DNA from: Batillaria attramentaria
Taxonomy: Eukaryota > Mollusca > Gastropoda > Batillariidae
Assembly: GCA_018292915.2 (NCBI GenBank)
Contig: JACVVK020000379.1
Coordinates: 53,501 to 117,500 of the forward strand
Direction of reading: 5' to 3'
DNA length: 64,000 nt
Shown here: piece after piece, positions 1 through 10,822 of the stretch
How positions within the stretch are numbered: the first letter of the stretch is position 1
How the letters are laid out: each line of letters opens with the position of its first letter
The notes under the pieces: model-generated
The model's database searches: none
What the model was told of the DNA's origin: nothing
The model's input: the letters and a program-made list of their open reading frames with translations, nothing else
Position numbers and translations under genes: made by a program

Positions 1-588
1 AGTGATACAAGAGCCTACTGAGCCTTCAAAAAGTTCAAAGAGGATATCACTGCCTCGGTTCGAAGTTAAACGGTCTTTTTATAGGGTTGAGCCTTTATTT
101 AAGTTGTACATGCTGTCTTCTTTAACCGACTTCCTCTGTTGCTCAGCCTCGCTCCACGACTGCAGACTGGTCCGCGGACAAAACAACAACTAGACGCACT
201 AAGACACCCATCTTCCTTCTCCTACCGTTACTGCCCCAGCTGCTTATTTGCATACTATTATTATGCATTATGCAGATATGTCTGGACCCTATCACACTGT
301 TGAAAAAGGGGGAATGGCAATGACCAGTGCAAGTACAGTTCGTGAATACTAATCAGTGGACAGTGCGTCTCCTAGCCTTTGCTGTCGTCGTTGTTGTTCG
401 TGTTGTCCTTTAACACATTTCGTGCCGCACACAAATATCCCATGTTTTTTGTTGTTGTTGTTGTTTTTTGTTTTTTGTGTGCTCTTTTTCGATTTTGGCC
501 CTGTATGCGATAATCAGGCTAAATTAACGGTTCCTCTTATTGCAGCAAACACGAGTATAATCAAAGTACACAAATCCCACTGGGCCAA
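1..588. other. Gene-free AT/GT-rich stretch
   Basis: No gene or recognisable repeat seen. The right end runs into an AAT trinucleotide run that is the tail of the next SINE. Short open frames here have no protein-like composition. Confidence 0.5.
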
Positions 589-996
589 ATTAATAATAAT
601 AATAATAATAATAAGTATTGTATAGGCGCTTTTCCCAATTTCACGAATCGGCTCAAAGCGCCGCGAACTGAACCCAACACGCACGCTCACGTGAATCACA
701 CGCATTCACCACACACTGGACATAAACGTATTACAATCACGTGGTGCGAAGGGTCAGCTCAGCTATTTAAATTTCGGAATTTAGAATTACATTTATTTTT
801 TCAAATTTGGTGGGCTGAACATTTCCAAAGCAGAGGGGGAGGAAGCCGGGGTACCCGGAGAGAACCCCCGACGATCGGCCCGAATGAACGGTGCCACATA
901 CGAGAAGGAAAAATTCTTTGCCCCGAGTGGGACTCGAATCCCCCACCTCTCGCATTGGTGACAAGTCTCTTAACCACTAGACCACCGACCGCCCCA
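589..996 (-). mobile_element. SINE family B (tRNA head, L2-like tail), full-length copy
   Basis: Read on the minus strand this begins with a tRNA-like head: A box TGGTCTAGTGG, then a B-box-like GGATTCGAGTCCC-type stretch. It continues through an unrelated body and ends in a short hairpin tail (GGCGCTTTGAGCC ... AAAGCGCC) followed by an ATT run. That tail resembles the 3' ends of L2/CR1-clade LINEs, the usual way such SINEs borrow LINE machinery (family knowledge). A second copy lies in opposite orientation at 1190-1595 and a 3' half at 6510-6690. The tRNA-like part is a SINE head, not a tRNA gene. Confidence 0.85.
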
Positions 997-1017
997 CAAA
1001 TTGAAATCCATGCAGAC

Positions 1018-1174
1018 AAAATAAATTGATTATGATTTTTGTTTGTTTGTTTGTTTGTTTGTTTGTTTGTTTGTTTGTTTGTAGTGATGCCACTGGTGCA
1101 CCACCCTTTAACTTACTTGGTAAGAATTGAGTTAAAGGGTTTCGGCAGTGAGTGTACACTAACATACGGCATGC
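1018..1174 (-). repeat. Dispersed repeat family C, copy 1
   Basis: Matches 2906-3037 in reverse complement. Shared blocks include AACTCAATTCTTACCAAGTA, GGCATGCCGTATGTTAG and AATCATAATCAATTTATTTTG. In this copy a TTTG run separates the blocks. A diverged third copy is near 62600-62690. No coding potential; family unknown, possibly a SINE or LINE 3' end. Confidence 0.7.
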
Positions 1175-1189
1175 CTCTTTCTGTTGTTG

Positions 1190-1595
1190 GTGGCGGTCGG
1201 TGGTCTAGTGGTTAAGAGACCTGTCACCAATTCGAGAGGTCAGGGGTTCCAGTCCCACTCGGGGCAAAGAAATTTTCCTTCTCGTATGTGGCACCGTTCA
1301 TTCGGGCCGATCGTCGGGGGTTCTCTCCGGGTACTCCGGCTTCCTCCCCCCTCTGCTTTGGAAATGTTCAGACCACCAAATTTGAAAAATAAATGCAATT
1401 CTAAATTCCGAAATGTAAATAGCTGAGCTGACCCTTCGCACCACGTGATTGTAATGTGTTTATGTCGGGTGTGTGAGAGAATGTGTGTGATTCACGTGAG
1501 CGTGCGTGTTGGGTTCAGTTCGCGGCGCTTTGAGCCGATTCATGAAATTGGGTAAAGCGCCTATATAATACTCATTATTATTATTATTATTATTG
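1190..1595 (+). mobile_element. SINE family B, full-length copy
   Basis: Plus-strand copy of the element at 589-996, with the same tRNA-like head, GCGCTTTGAGCC/AAAGCGCC tail hairpin and ATT terminal run. Together with the minus copy it forms an inverted repeat with ~405-bp arms around a ~190-bp spacer. Confidence 0.85.
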
Positions 1596-1662
1596 TGTGT
1601 TGCGTTGTTGTCGTCGTCGTTGTCGTTGTATTTCTCACGGTTTAGGTTCAAGTCTAACCAGC

Positions 1663-1663
<1 letters not shown>

Positions 1664-1741
<78 letters not shown>

Positions 1742-1746
1742 ACACT
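1664..1746. repeat. CT/CA compound microsatellite
   Basis: A CT run passes directly into a CA run of more than 50 bases. Open frames across it are repeat artefacts. Confidence 0.95.
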
Positions 1747-2040
1747 TTATTAGCAAGCAAGTCTGATGATTGCTTGTAAACTTACCAACTTCTAAAATGA
1801 AAAATATTTATAAATAGTCTACCCGGTTTCTGTCGTTATACCTGGACGATGGTATACGGTACATGATACCAATGCTCTATATGTACTGTGCCTTGTGCTA
1901 GAGATGTGCTGTTTCGTATCTTATATATATATATGTGTGTGTATTGCGGTTGTGTGCGCGATCTGTTCCCCCCTTCAGTCACAGGCCATGAGCCTCCACT
2001 GAATAAAGCATTTGTCACTGTCATTGTCATTGTCATTCTC
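1747..2040. other. Gene-free spacer
   Basis: Unique-looking sequence with a short TA/TG run near 1921-1942 and TGTCAT repeats near 2010-2035. No gene seen. Confidence 0.5.
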
Positions 2041-2044
2041 TGTA

Positions 2045-2136
<92 letters not shown>
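2041..2136. repeat. CTGT/CT microsatellite
   Basis: A TCTG tetranucleotide run becomes a ~60-base TC run that abuts the LINE remnant starting at 2139. Confidence 0.95.
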
Positions 2137-2138
<2 letters not shown>

Positions 2139-2140
<2 letters not shown>

Positions 2141-2355
2141 GGAACTCTTTACCACTAAGTATCCAAAACATTTCCAAATTCACTGACTTCAAACAAATTC
2201 TACACGACACGCTCATCTGACCATATAGGTAGAAATGTGTTATATGCATGTTTTCGAATGTTAGTGACGACTTTGAAGTTCTTACTTGGCATACAGCCAA
2301 TATCGACAAATGCCACGTATGTTTTGATTGTTTATCATGTCTACTTTTCTTCATT
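2139..2355 (+). mobile_element. LINE 3' remnant (reverse-transcriptase C-terminus plus 3' UTR)
   Basis: The first ~80 bases read IWNSLPLSIQNISKFTDFKQ, continue 7 more residues and stop at 2218-2220. This 'WNSLP...F+..L' pattern is the usual end of LINE ORF2 proteins. The ~135 bases after the stop match the 3' region of the second copy (9090-9335, minus). The element is severely 5'-truncated. Clade uncertain (jockey/CR1-like group). Confidence 0.75.
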
Positions 2356-2537
2356 TCTTTTAGATAGTTAATACTTTTGTTTGTCTTTTTTCTCTCTCTC
2401 TTTTTCCCCCTCCCCCCCCCCCCTTGTTTTGATGTTGTCTTTTTACCCTTTAACGTAGATTAGCAGGACAGCTTGTAAGACAGGCAGTAATGCCTAAATG
2501 CTTTATCCTGAATAAAAAACGTTTCATCATCATCATC

Positions 2538-2577
<40 letters not shown>

Positions 2578-2905
2578 ACAAGCCGGTTCTAGGTGCCTCC
2601 TGCCATTTTCTGGCAGAGCAAAACAACAGCAGCCTGCATTGTTTGAGAGGACAACGCGTTTTATTATTTCTGCCGTGCATAATAATGTCATAAAAATTCA
2701 TGCCTGTGGCGTTTGCAGACGGATGCGATCGTGATAAAACCCAGCTGATTGATCGAAAAACTGTTAGGTTTGGACGTTCGGGGACACACAGCAAAGAACA
2801 CGGGCGTTAATCAAAAAGGTTTGGCGGTGTTTTTGGTGCTATAACGATTCATAAGTTTTACGCAACGACGACGACAACAACGCAACACACAACAACAACA
2901 ACAAA
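2356..2905. other. Gene-free stretch with CT and poly-C runs
   Basis: Contains a C tract at 2407-2423, an ATC/TC run at 2526-2576, and otherwise unique-looking DNA. No gene seen. Confidence 0.5.
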
Positions 2906-3037
2906 AAGAGGCATGCCGTATGTTAGTGTACACTCACTGCCCAAACCGTGTAACTCAATTCTTACCAAGTAAGTTAAAGGGTAGTGCACCAGCTCGTGGC
3001 CTCACTATAAAAAAAATCATAATCAATTTATTTTGTC
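2906..3037 (+). repeat. Dispersed repeat family C, copy 2
   Basis: Plus-strand copy of 1018-1174, sharing the same ordered blocks but lacking the TTTG expansion. Confidence 0.7.
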
Positions 3038-3055
3038 CTGGCAGTAAATTCGTAA

Positions 3056-3172
<117 letters not shown>

Positions 3173-3874
3173 TGTGTATTTATTAATGTCTTCTTTACGA
3201 TCACACAGAAATCCAGTAAATGAAGCTTTTTTTTAGGGGTGACTAGGATGCCTGAGGCTAATAGGGAATATAATATAGGCATTTTCAGCCTCCGTGCACA
3301 TGCGTTCTTTGGCCAGTAGCACCGGAAACACTCCGACATCTTGATTGACCCCCATGTCTGGCGTTTGGGACGCAACCAAGAGAACAGATGACATATTATG
3401 GGGAGCTGAAAGAATGTAAGGCCGGTACTGTGATAGAGATGAGTGGGGGGGGGGGGGAGGCAGGAGGAGGGGAGAGGGGAGGGGAGGAATGGGGGGGGGG
3501 GGGGGCGGGGGGAAGGAGGGGGTAAGAGGTGGAGGTGGTCATTAAACAAAATCACTATTTCCGGTCGGTCTGCGGAGTAGCCTGACGTCAACTTTTTTTT
3601 GTTTTTTTTTGTTGTTGAAACCTTTCATTAAAAGTTTGAAACTCAAAGACATGTATTTGGCGTGGTGTCGATGTTTGGGTGCGCTCTTCTATTTGTACTC
3701 TAGGCCCATGCGAGGTTCAATCGATTCCGCTTCAGCCTCTTCTAGCCATGCACCCAAAAAAAGAACAGGAAATGAAATGCTTGGGCTACACAATACAGAT
3801 GCGGTTTTCAAAGAAAATGCTATATATTACTATCAGACATAACGCTGTTCATGACACCCTAGAAACGCTTTAGA

Positions 3875-3878
<4 letters not shown>
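3173..3878. other. Gene-free stretch with G-rich tract
   Basis: The segment 3445-3540 is almost pure G/A with several G runs of 10 or more. The rest shows no gene or recognised repeat. Confidence 0.5.

Positions 3879-3956
<78 letters not shown>
3879..3956. repeat. CA microsatellite
   Basis: Uninterrupted CA run of about 76 bases. Confidence 0.95.
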
Positions 3957-4250
3957 CCAGCAGGCAAACGTCCTATCTCTCTTCATTGTATCTGTACCGA
4001 TGGCAGCGACCCCTCGATTTGCTTGAGAAAGCTGCCTGTGCGACGGCGAAACAGTACATCCTTGACGTCATTTTTTTGTGGGGAAAAAGACCATTACGTC
4101 ATTGTGAAATCACACCCTTTTACCATCAAATGACGTCATGGTCTTATACCGCGTTGTGCCGTTACTCGGCAGAAAGAAATCAGATGGGTTGCCATGGGGA
4201 ATCAGAGGGCGTGGCTACGGGCCTGTTACCTGTCCGCCATGATCTGACCC

Positions 4251-4550
4251 ACAGACCTAAAAAAAAGATAGACCCACCGCCGCACGCTGCCACCGCTGCT
4301 TGCGAGTGTCGCTATCGCGGCCATCTTGCGAATACCAGAACTCAGAGGCTCTGTGTACAGGACGCCTCTTTCGAAATACAAAGTTCTTTAGAAAGACGTC
4401 ATCAGAAATGTGACGTAAGATAAATCGGACCAATGCTATGCGAGCTATGTAAACAGCTGATAGCGTCTGGCACTTCCAGGTACTCGCAACATGGCGCGCG
4501 GCGGCGTCACACTTCCAGCACCGCAGGGGTCTATCTTTTTTTAGGTCTGT
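4251..4550. mobile_element. 300-bp MITE with 25-bp inverted ends and 10-bp duplication
   Basis: The ends are inverted repeats: 4251-4275 (ACAGACCTAAA... to GATAGACCC) matches the reverse complement of 4526-4550, differing by one A. GATCTGACCC lies on both sides (4241-4250 and 4551-4560), a perfect 10-bp target-site duplication. No transposase is encoded, so it is non-autonomous. A 9-10 bp duplication points to a Mutator-like element; if the TIR is read one base further out, an 8-bp duplication (hAT or P type) is also possible. The interior is CpG-rich and carries GACGTCAT and TGACGTAA motifs. Confidence 0.9.
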
Positions 4551-4696
4551 GATCTGACCCCAGCACAAGTCTTTCTGCGTGCAGATCTAAGGACCAGGGA
4601 TAACCAACAACAATGATGGTCATCGGTATGTCTCAGCCGCGATCTGGTCGCTAGATCTCACACACGAACAGTTGCTGGCATCCTTAAAACAACAGG

Positions 4697-4868
4697 GTTG
4701 GTAGGTGGACGTTTTAGGAGTTTAACGTCCTTTTCCACCACGTACGGATGAAATCGAAGACGGGGCAACGAGAAAAAGGCCAGCACAAATATTTGGCCCT
4801 AGTGGGATTCGAACTCACGATGCGAGGATTGAAAGTTCAACGCTCTACCATTCGGCTATCCCGGCTCC
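4697..4868 (-). mobile_element. SINE family A copy
   Basis: Family A on the minus strand has a tRNA-like head (GCCGGG..TGGCCGAATGGTAGAGCG, B box GTTCGAATCCC), a body containing AAATATTTGTGCTGGC and CCCCGTCTTTGATATCACC, and the 3' end GTGGTGGAAAAGGACGTTAA followed by an A/C-rich tail. Flanks AAAACAACAGGGTTG and AAAATAGCAGGTTGC look like a decayed target-site duplication. This copy has several substitutions, including a changed head. Confidence 0.85.
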
Positions 4869-5379
4869 ACTAAAATAGCAGGTTGCAATCAGGGTCCAGA
4901 GTGAGAGATCCGCTGAGCCATCGCGGCTAACTGTACTCAGACAGTCTAGGGTTTGGAGCGAATGACGTTTGAAGCGTTGTGTCTAGACGAATGATTCTGC
5001 GTTCTTGGTACAGCTCAGTCTTTATCTGCAGACTTGTGCATGTCAGAATAGCTTTTTATCTCCAGACTTGTGCATGTCGCAGGGAATCAGTCGCGGGTGA
5101 CTAAGTTTTATATGATTTTGCGTACACCGAGCAAAGACTTGCACTCATTTAATGCAAGCTTATGTTGTACTCGTGGAGCCATCGGGACTCAACATGGGAG
5201 TTACGGCCCCCTATGCAAATGGCGACTAGCAATAAAGCCGACCTGTATGTCAAAGCTGGATCTTTTGAGTTCAATCTGAGCGGAAGCTGATTTTTATCAA
5301 GTGGGAGATACAACAGCTTCAAAGGGCGTAGAGAAAAAGTACTTGGAAACTCCAGACAGAACAGGCGGTACCAAGATAG
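4869..5379. other. Gene-free spacer
   Basis: No gene or clear repeat. 'TCTGCAGACTTGTGCATGTC' and a close variant occur at 5025-5075, a small local duplication. Confidence 0.4.
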
Positions 5380-5640
5380 CTCAGTGGTGCCGTAGGCGTC
5401 AGACCGTCGGTTCTTAGTTGACCTGTATTACGTCACTGATATTTCTGCCCTACGAAGTCAGTCCGAAGACTGACGTAACACAGAGATTTGCTCGTGAAGT
5501 CTGCCTCAGACCTCATGACGAAATCTCTGTATTGCGTCATTTCTGCCCTATGAAATCAGTGCGAGGTCGTAATGCAGAGATTTTCACCGTGAACTGAGTC
5601 TGCCAACAGTCGCCCGCCGCTAGTGATTATGACGCGCCAG
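5380..5640 (+). repeat. Degenerate ~115-bp tandem duplication with TGACGT motifs
   Basis: Two diverged copies of a segment running from TACGTCA/TGCGTCA through TTTCTGCCCTA, GAAGTCAGT/GAAATCAGT, a CAGAGATTT block and GTCTGCC. CRE-like TGACGT/ACGTCA cores recur. A tRNA-like TAGCTCAGTGGT sits just upstream at 5376-5390, so a decayed SINE head is possible. Confidence 0.45.
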
Positions 5641-5769
5641 ACTGACTTACGTCACACTCTGCTCGCCCCGTGTTTCAGATAGTCTGCTCATGATTGACGT
5701 CACCACGTGGCGATGTCTGTCTGACTGAGATGAGAGAGAGAGCGGTGATAGATGGAATTTCTCTTTCCC

Positions 5770-6205
5770 ACTGGCTAAACTGCCCACAAAGTGCTTCATC
5801 ATCGTGCTGCAGCTACAATCCACCACCAAGCTGACCGTGACCAGCGCACGCGAGAAGCCCATAAACTTTACCTGGAGCATACCATCCGTCCAGCTCTGTA
5901 GGCCGACAACTCTTTCTTCCCTCGAACGCTGAGAGCCTGGAACAAACTTCCAACAAGCACCACCTCGGCTCCCTCACTGGAAACCTTCCGGGCAAGACTT
6001 GGCTGTAGCTTCCACAACCTGCAGCCAACCCCCGCCATCCCCCTAACTGTACTCCCCCCCCCCCTCCTGCCCCCCCCTCCCTCCCTTCCCTCAAATGTAA
6101 ATAGTTTTAACATGTTTAACTTTCTTACCTGATCACCCTCCGGTCACAGCGTCACACTGTTGAGTTATTAACGCTCTACGAGCCAAACTCACTAGTGGAA
6201 GAAAA
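5770..6205 (+). mobile_element. LINE 3' fragment (jockey/I-like reverse-transcriptase end)
   Basis: The frame around 5905-5985 reads SFFPRTLRAWNKLPTSTTSA, then PSLETFRARLG, the characteristic C-terminal signature of jockey/I/CR1-group LINE ORF2 proteins. The upstream part is frameshifted or diverged, so this is a dead 5'-truncated copy. A C-rich 3' UTR follows (6050-6090) and the fragment fades out near an AAGAAGAAG run at 6200. Confidence 0.7.
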
Positions 6206-6272
6206 AGAAGAAGCAGTGTACGAATATGTACTGAGCCTGTACCAGTGCACGTCTGCTCCCTCTGTACTAAGG

Positions 6273-6450
6273 AGGAGAGCCGGGGTGGCCGAATGGTAGA
6301 GCGTTGGACTTCTAATGCCGCTCGGGTCGTGAGTTCGTATCCCGGCTTGGGCCAAATATTTGTGCTGGCTTTTTCATCGTTGCCCCGTCTTTGGTGTCAC
6401 TCGTATGTGGTGGAAAAGGACGTTAAACACCCAAACACCCACCCACCCAC
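6273..6450 (+). mobile_element. SINE family A copy with 14-bp duplication
   Basis: Complete family A element. CCTCTGTACTAAGG occurs immediately before (6259-6272) and after (6451-6464), a perfect target-site duplication showing LINE-type insertion. The head has a small insertion (AATGCCGCTCGGG). Confidence 0.95.
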
Positions 6451-6509
6451 CCTCTGTACTAAGGTCACCATACGGGGCCCTCACATTCACAACGCGGCTC
6501 GGCTGCAGA

Positions 6510-6690
6510 GGTGAGCTGGCCCTTCGCAACACCGTGATTGTAGTATGTGTTCGTGTCCGGTGCGTGAGAATGCGTGTGATTCACGTGAGCGTGCGTGTTG
6601 GGTTGGGTTCGGTTCGCGGCGCTTTGAGCCAGTTCTGGAAATTGGGCAAAGCGCCTAGACAATACACAGTTAATTTTATTATTAGTATCA
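6510..6690 (+). mobile_element. SINE family B, 3' half
   Basis: Matches the second half of the 1190-1595 element (GAGCGTGCGTGTTGGGTT, GCGCTTTGAGCC, AAAGCGCC), but the tRNA head is missing. The tail passes straight into the pentanucleotide array. Confidence 0.8.
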
Positions 6691-6862
6691 ATGATACGAT
6701 GCGATGCGATGCGATGCGATGCGATACGATACGATACGATACGATACGATACGATTCGATACGATGCGATGCGATGCGATGCGATGCGATGCGATACCAT
6801 ACCATACCATACGATACCATACCATACGATACCATACGATACGATACCATACGATACGATAA
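6691..6862. repeat. Pentanucleotide array in variant blocks (GCGAT/ACGAT/ACCAT)
   Basis: About 34 five-base units arranged in homogeneous blocks: GCGAT, then ACGAT, GCGAT again, then mixed ACCAT/ACGAT. Because 5 and 3 share no factor, all frames stay open on both strands and give spurious frames of up to 189 codons. Confidence 0.95.
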
Positions 6863-8511
6863 ATTTGTTTGCTTTCATGATCGTACAGGAAAGAGTATTT
6901 TATGTGGCTTCAGTTGCTCCCCAAGGTAACCTGTTTCGAGAGTACAGGCGCACTCGCATGTGACATGACAAACGCGTGATAAATATTACACGGACCGCAT
7001 TGGACCTGTTTCCCCCTAGCCACAGCCACGCTGTGTTCCACACTCGGGTTATGTTAGAGTAGTGGTCAATTAATACATTATTCAATAAGGCCAGCGTGCC
7101 GCGAGGACGCGGTAATGCTATCGCGGAGGGAGGCCCTTCCGAGGTGATTCGATACAGGCTGCGTACCAGAGATGCAACACATAAGGTTGCAGATGACACC
7201 CTAGAAATGCTTTAAAATCCCCCCCCCCCCCCAAAAAAAAAAAAAAAAAAATTATAAAAAAAAAATCAAAAGTCAGGCAGCCATAGACTCATGTGTAGAG
7301 TAAACTTCAACAAATTCCAATTTTATTTTTTTTTACAATGTTGGCATCAACCACATACCCCCTCATTCCACGGTCGTCTGCTGACTCCTGTTCCAGCCGC
7401 CCATGCATACAAATAGTCCCTAAGTCAGCCTCATTTTTCCCTAATTTTACTATTACCTGTCGTGAAACTTGTTTACAAAGCCAACAAAAAGCACCAGATT
7501 GCCATCTTTTCTTTTACTCTGCACACAAATTTTAAAAGGGGGCAAAGATTTTCTACTATTTTTAGCGGAGTTCTTACTACATGACCCGGAAGCTAATACC
7601 GGTCTGTAACCCAAACTGCACGCGCCGATTTCGCCTCTCATTTCACCTCTGCAACAGTTGATAATCACTACGCGCATGTAGGTCGATCAGACTCCCATCA
7701 GTGCACTGCGAGTGTGACTCGTAAGCAGCCAGAACCTCTCCTCCGCGCGAAACACGCAAAGCAACCGAACTGGAACCGAAGCACTACGTCAACAATTGAT
7801 CACATCCGCAAAGTAGTTCCCGGGAAACGCGAGCCTAGTTTGATTATCGTCGATTTAGTTGCACATCTTTAGCGTGGTATTAACACATTTCATGGCAGCT
7901 TAGATATCGGTATTGCCAAAGATACGGAAAGGGACACCGGGAGATAAATGACGCTTTTCCGTCAATTTTCCTAACTGTGGCTGAGACTTAGATGGTGGTG
8001 ACGTCACAGTCGAAGTGCGCTGTGAGGAGGTGATTAGGAGCCTAATGTCTAGAGGGTTTTTTATTTTTTTATTTTTTTTTAACGTGTGATGGTTTCTAAT
8101 GGCAGAAAAACCCTGGATCATCAAGATCATTTACCTTTTGCTTTTTATTGTGTTTTTTGTGGTTTTTTTTTAATCTTAGTTTTGTTTTACGATTTTATTC
8201 TTTTTTTCTTCTTGTTTTCTGTTTTTCTTCTTTGTCTTTCTTTGTCTTGTACTTTAGCGAATACAATATGGCTTATATTGCTTCACTCTTCATTATTTCT
8301 GCTTGCTTCTGAGACTGACTTAATCCAACTGGAAGATTTCCTATTTCACCAATTACGCCCCATTCACGACCTTTTCAAAGTCATTTTAAGCTGTATTGTT
8401 GCCTCCGGGAATACACGACTTATAAATCACTGCTGGTCAATACAGGCATTTTGATTTATATAATCACTTCATTAATTGTGTCGTGATGTTCCGTTAGACT
8501 TGTCGCGCGCG
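6863..8511. other. Gene-free stretch
   Basis: Contains a poly-C/poly-A stretch at 7218-7266, a CpG-richer unique segment at about 7640-7860, and T-rich DNA at 8050-8240. No gene recognised; a distal exon or promoter cannot be excluded. Confidence 0.4.

Positions 8512-9022
<511 letters not shown>

Positions 9023-9087
<65 letters not shown>
9023..9087. repeat. GA microsatellite
   Basis: About 64 bases of GA directly adjoining the 3' end of the LINE remnant to the right. Confidence 0.95.
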
Positions 9088-9089
<2 letters not shown>

Positions 9090-9335
9090 AAATGAAGGAG
9101 AGAAAAAGTACACTTGATAAACAAATCAAAACATACGTGGCGTGTGCCGATGATATTGCCTGTATGCCAAGTAAGAACTTCAAAGTCGTCACTAACATTC
9201 AAAAACATGTATGTAACACATTTCTATCTATACGGTCAGATGAGCGCGTTGTGTAGAATTTGTTTGAAGTTAATGATTTCGGAAACGTTTTGGATACTTA
9301 GTGGTAAAGAGTTCCATATGGATGCCCCTGAGAAA
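9090..9335 (-). mobile_element. LINE 3' remnant, second copy
   Basis: On the minus strand it reads IWNSLPLSIQNVSEIINFKQ followed by 7 residues and a stop at 9236-9238. The 3' UTR matches that at 2221-2355. Both copies end next to CT/GA microsatellites, suggesting the array grew from the LINE tail. Confidence 0.75.
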
Positions 9336-9633
9336 GAGAGGCTACATAAAAATTTTACAGATATCAACCCTTGGACGAGGCACTGGGGGCAGACTGTTCC
9401 TTTTGTTGTGTTGTTTATCATGGTTGAAATTAAATAGTTGATGAAGATATGTTGGGGCTTTGCGGCAAACATTTTTTTTTTTTTTTTTTTTTTGGCTTTG
9501 ACAAAGTTTATTCCAATTGTGTATTTTTAACAAAATATATACTGTGGGCAACAATTTTGTGCATCAGTAAGCATTTGTTAAATTCCAGATGCTGTTGTTC
9601 AGGAAGAAGTTTGAGGATTTTAAACTTTGGGTG

Positions 9634-9681
<48 letters not shown>

Positions 9682-9949
9682 ACATGAATTAGGTAATTGC
9701 TGAGATGTTGGTTTTTTTTAAACTCTGTATGTGGGTGTCATGTTTCATGATTACTTGGTCACTGTCCTCTTTTTCGAACAGGAAGTTGGGCAAGATAACC
9801 CATTTATATGCCTGGTGAAAGAGAACGAGGGAATAAAGGAAGCACTACAGCAGGAGGAACGGAACATCCGATTATGTGGAAAAAAAAATAAACCCGGCCA
9901 TTTTTAGAATGCTGAATCAACACTCATAAATAACACGTCAAAGCCACTT
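9336..9949. other. Gene-free stretch with poly-T and GA runs
   Basis: A T tract at 9472-9493 and a GA run at 9637-9680. No gene seen. Confidence 0.5.
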
Positions 9950-9960
9950 CTAAAACATAG

Positions 9961-10135
9961 GGGGAGCCGCAGTGGCCGAATGGTAGAGCGTTGGACTTTC
10001 AATGCTCGGGTCGTGAGTTCGAATCCCGGCTGGGGCCAAATATTTGTGCTGGCCTTTTTCTTGCTGCCCCGTCTTTGATATCACCCTTATGTGGTGGAAA
10101 AGGACGTTAAACCCCCAAACCCCCACCCACCCACC
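9961..10135 (+). mobile_element. SINE family A copy with 11-bp duplication
   Basis: Complete family A element flanked by CTAAAACATAG (9950-9960) and CTACAACATAG (10136-10146), one mismatch. The head reads GCCGCAGTGGCCGAATGG. Confidence 0.95.
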
Positions 10136-10174
10136 CTACAACATAGTAATTTTTTTTTAAAGAAGGAAAAATGG

Positions 10175-10458
10175 AAGAGAGATATGGTCAAGTGGTTAAG
10201 GTAGCCGACTTCGGTCCCTGGTGCGCAGCAATTTGCTTGGTTTTTTTTCCCCGTACCAAATCGGGTCAAAAGCACGTGCAGACTCGTGTTTACAGTGCCT
10301 GTCTCGCCGTCTTCAGGCTCTTGTACGCACGCGTGCGCAAAGTCGAGTGCACGTTAACAATCCAATTCCATGCGGGAGAGGCCGAGGAATTGAAAACAAC
10401 CACACGCTGTGCATGCAGGAAAAAGAAAAAAAAATAAAGCGGCAAGTGCCCCGGCGTA
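10175..10458 (+). mobile_element. SINE family D (tRNA head) sharing a central domain with the 5S SINE
   Basis: It starts with a tRNA-like A box (TGGTCAAGTGGTTAAGG). The body contains GGGTCAAAAGCACGTGCAGA followed by CTCG, then CATGCAGG and an A-rich tail. The same central block occurs in the 5S-headed SINE at 51889-52350 and in the minus-strand copy at 62900-63078. Confidence 0.75.
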
Positions 10459-10509
10459 AATATTGAACTTTTGGAGTAAATGAACATTTCCAAAGCAGAG
10501 TATATACAT

Positions 10510-10540
10510 CCCCGGGGGGGGGGGGGGGGGGGGGGGTATT
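10510..10540. repeat. Poly-G tract
   Basis: About 26 consecutive G; length may be unreliable in assembly. Confidence 0.8.
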
Positions 10541-10654
10541 GAGGAGCCAGAATTTCCCTCACAAATGTCACGGGATAATTGAATATACCAATAATAAAAC
10601 ATGTCCACTGGAACATAATGTACACGGAAATATAAATACACGGTCATAATATAG

Positions 10655-10813
10655 GGTGGGTGGGTGTTTGGGGGTTTAACGTCCTTTTCCACCACATAGG
10701 GTGATATCAAAGACGCGGCAACGATGAAAAAGCCAGCACAAATATTTGGCCCCAGCCGGGATCGAACTCACGACTCGAGCATTAGAAGTCCAACGCTCTA
10801 CCATTCGACCGTT
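10655..10813 (-). mobile_element. SINE family A copy with 9-bp duplication
   Basis: Family A on the minus strand, flanked by ATAATATAG at 10646-10654 and 10814-10822. It is inverted relative to the copy at 9961-10135. Confidence 0.95.
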
Positions 10814-10822
10814 ATAATATAG

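Noticed and set aside
6360..6929. 189-codon plus-strand and 137-codon minus-strand frames
   Set aside because: Open only because they cross a SINE and a pentanucleotide array; composition is repetitive (RCDAM, SYRIV).
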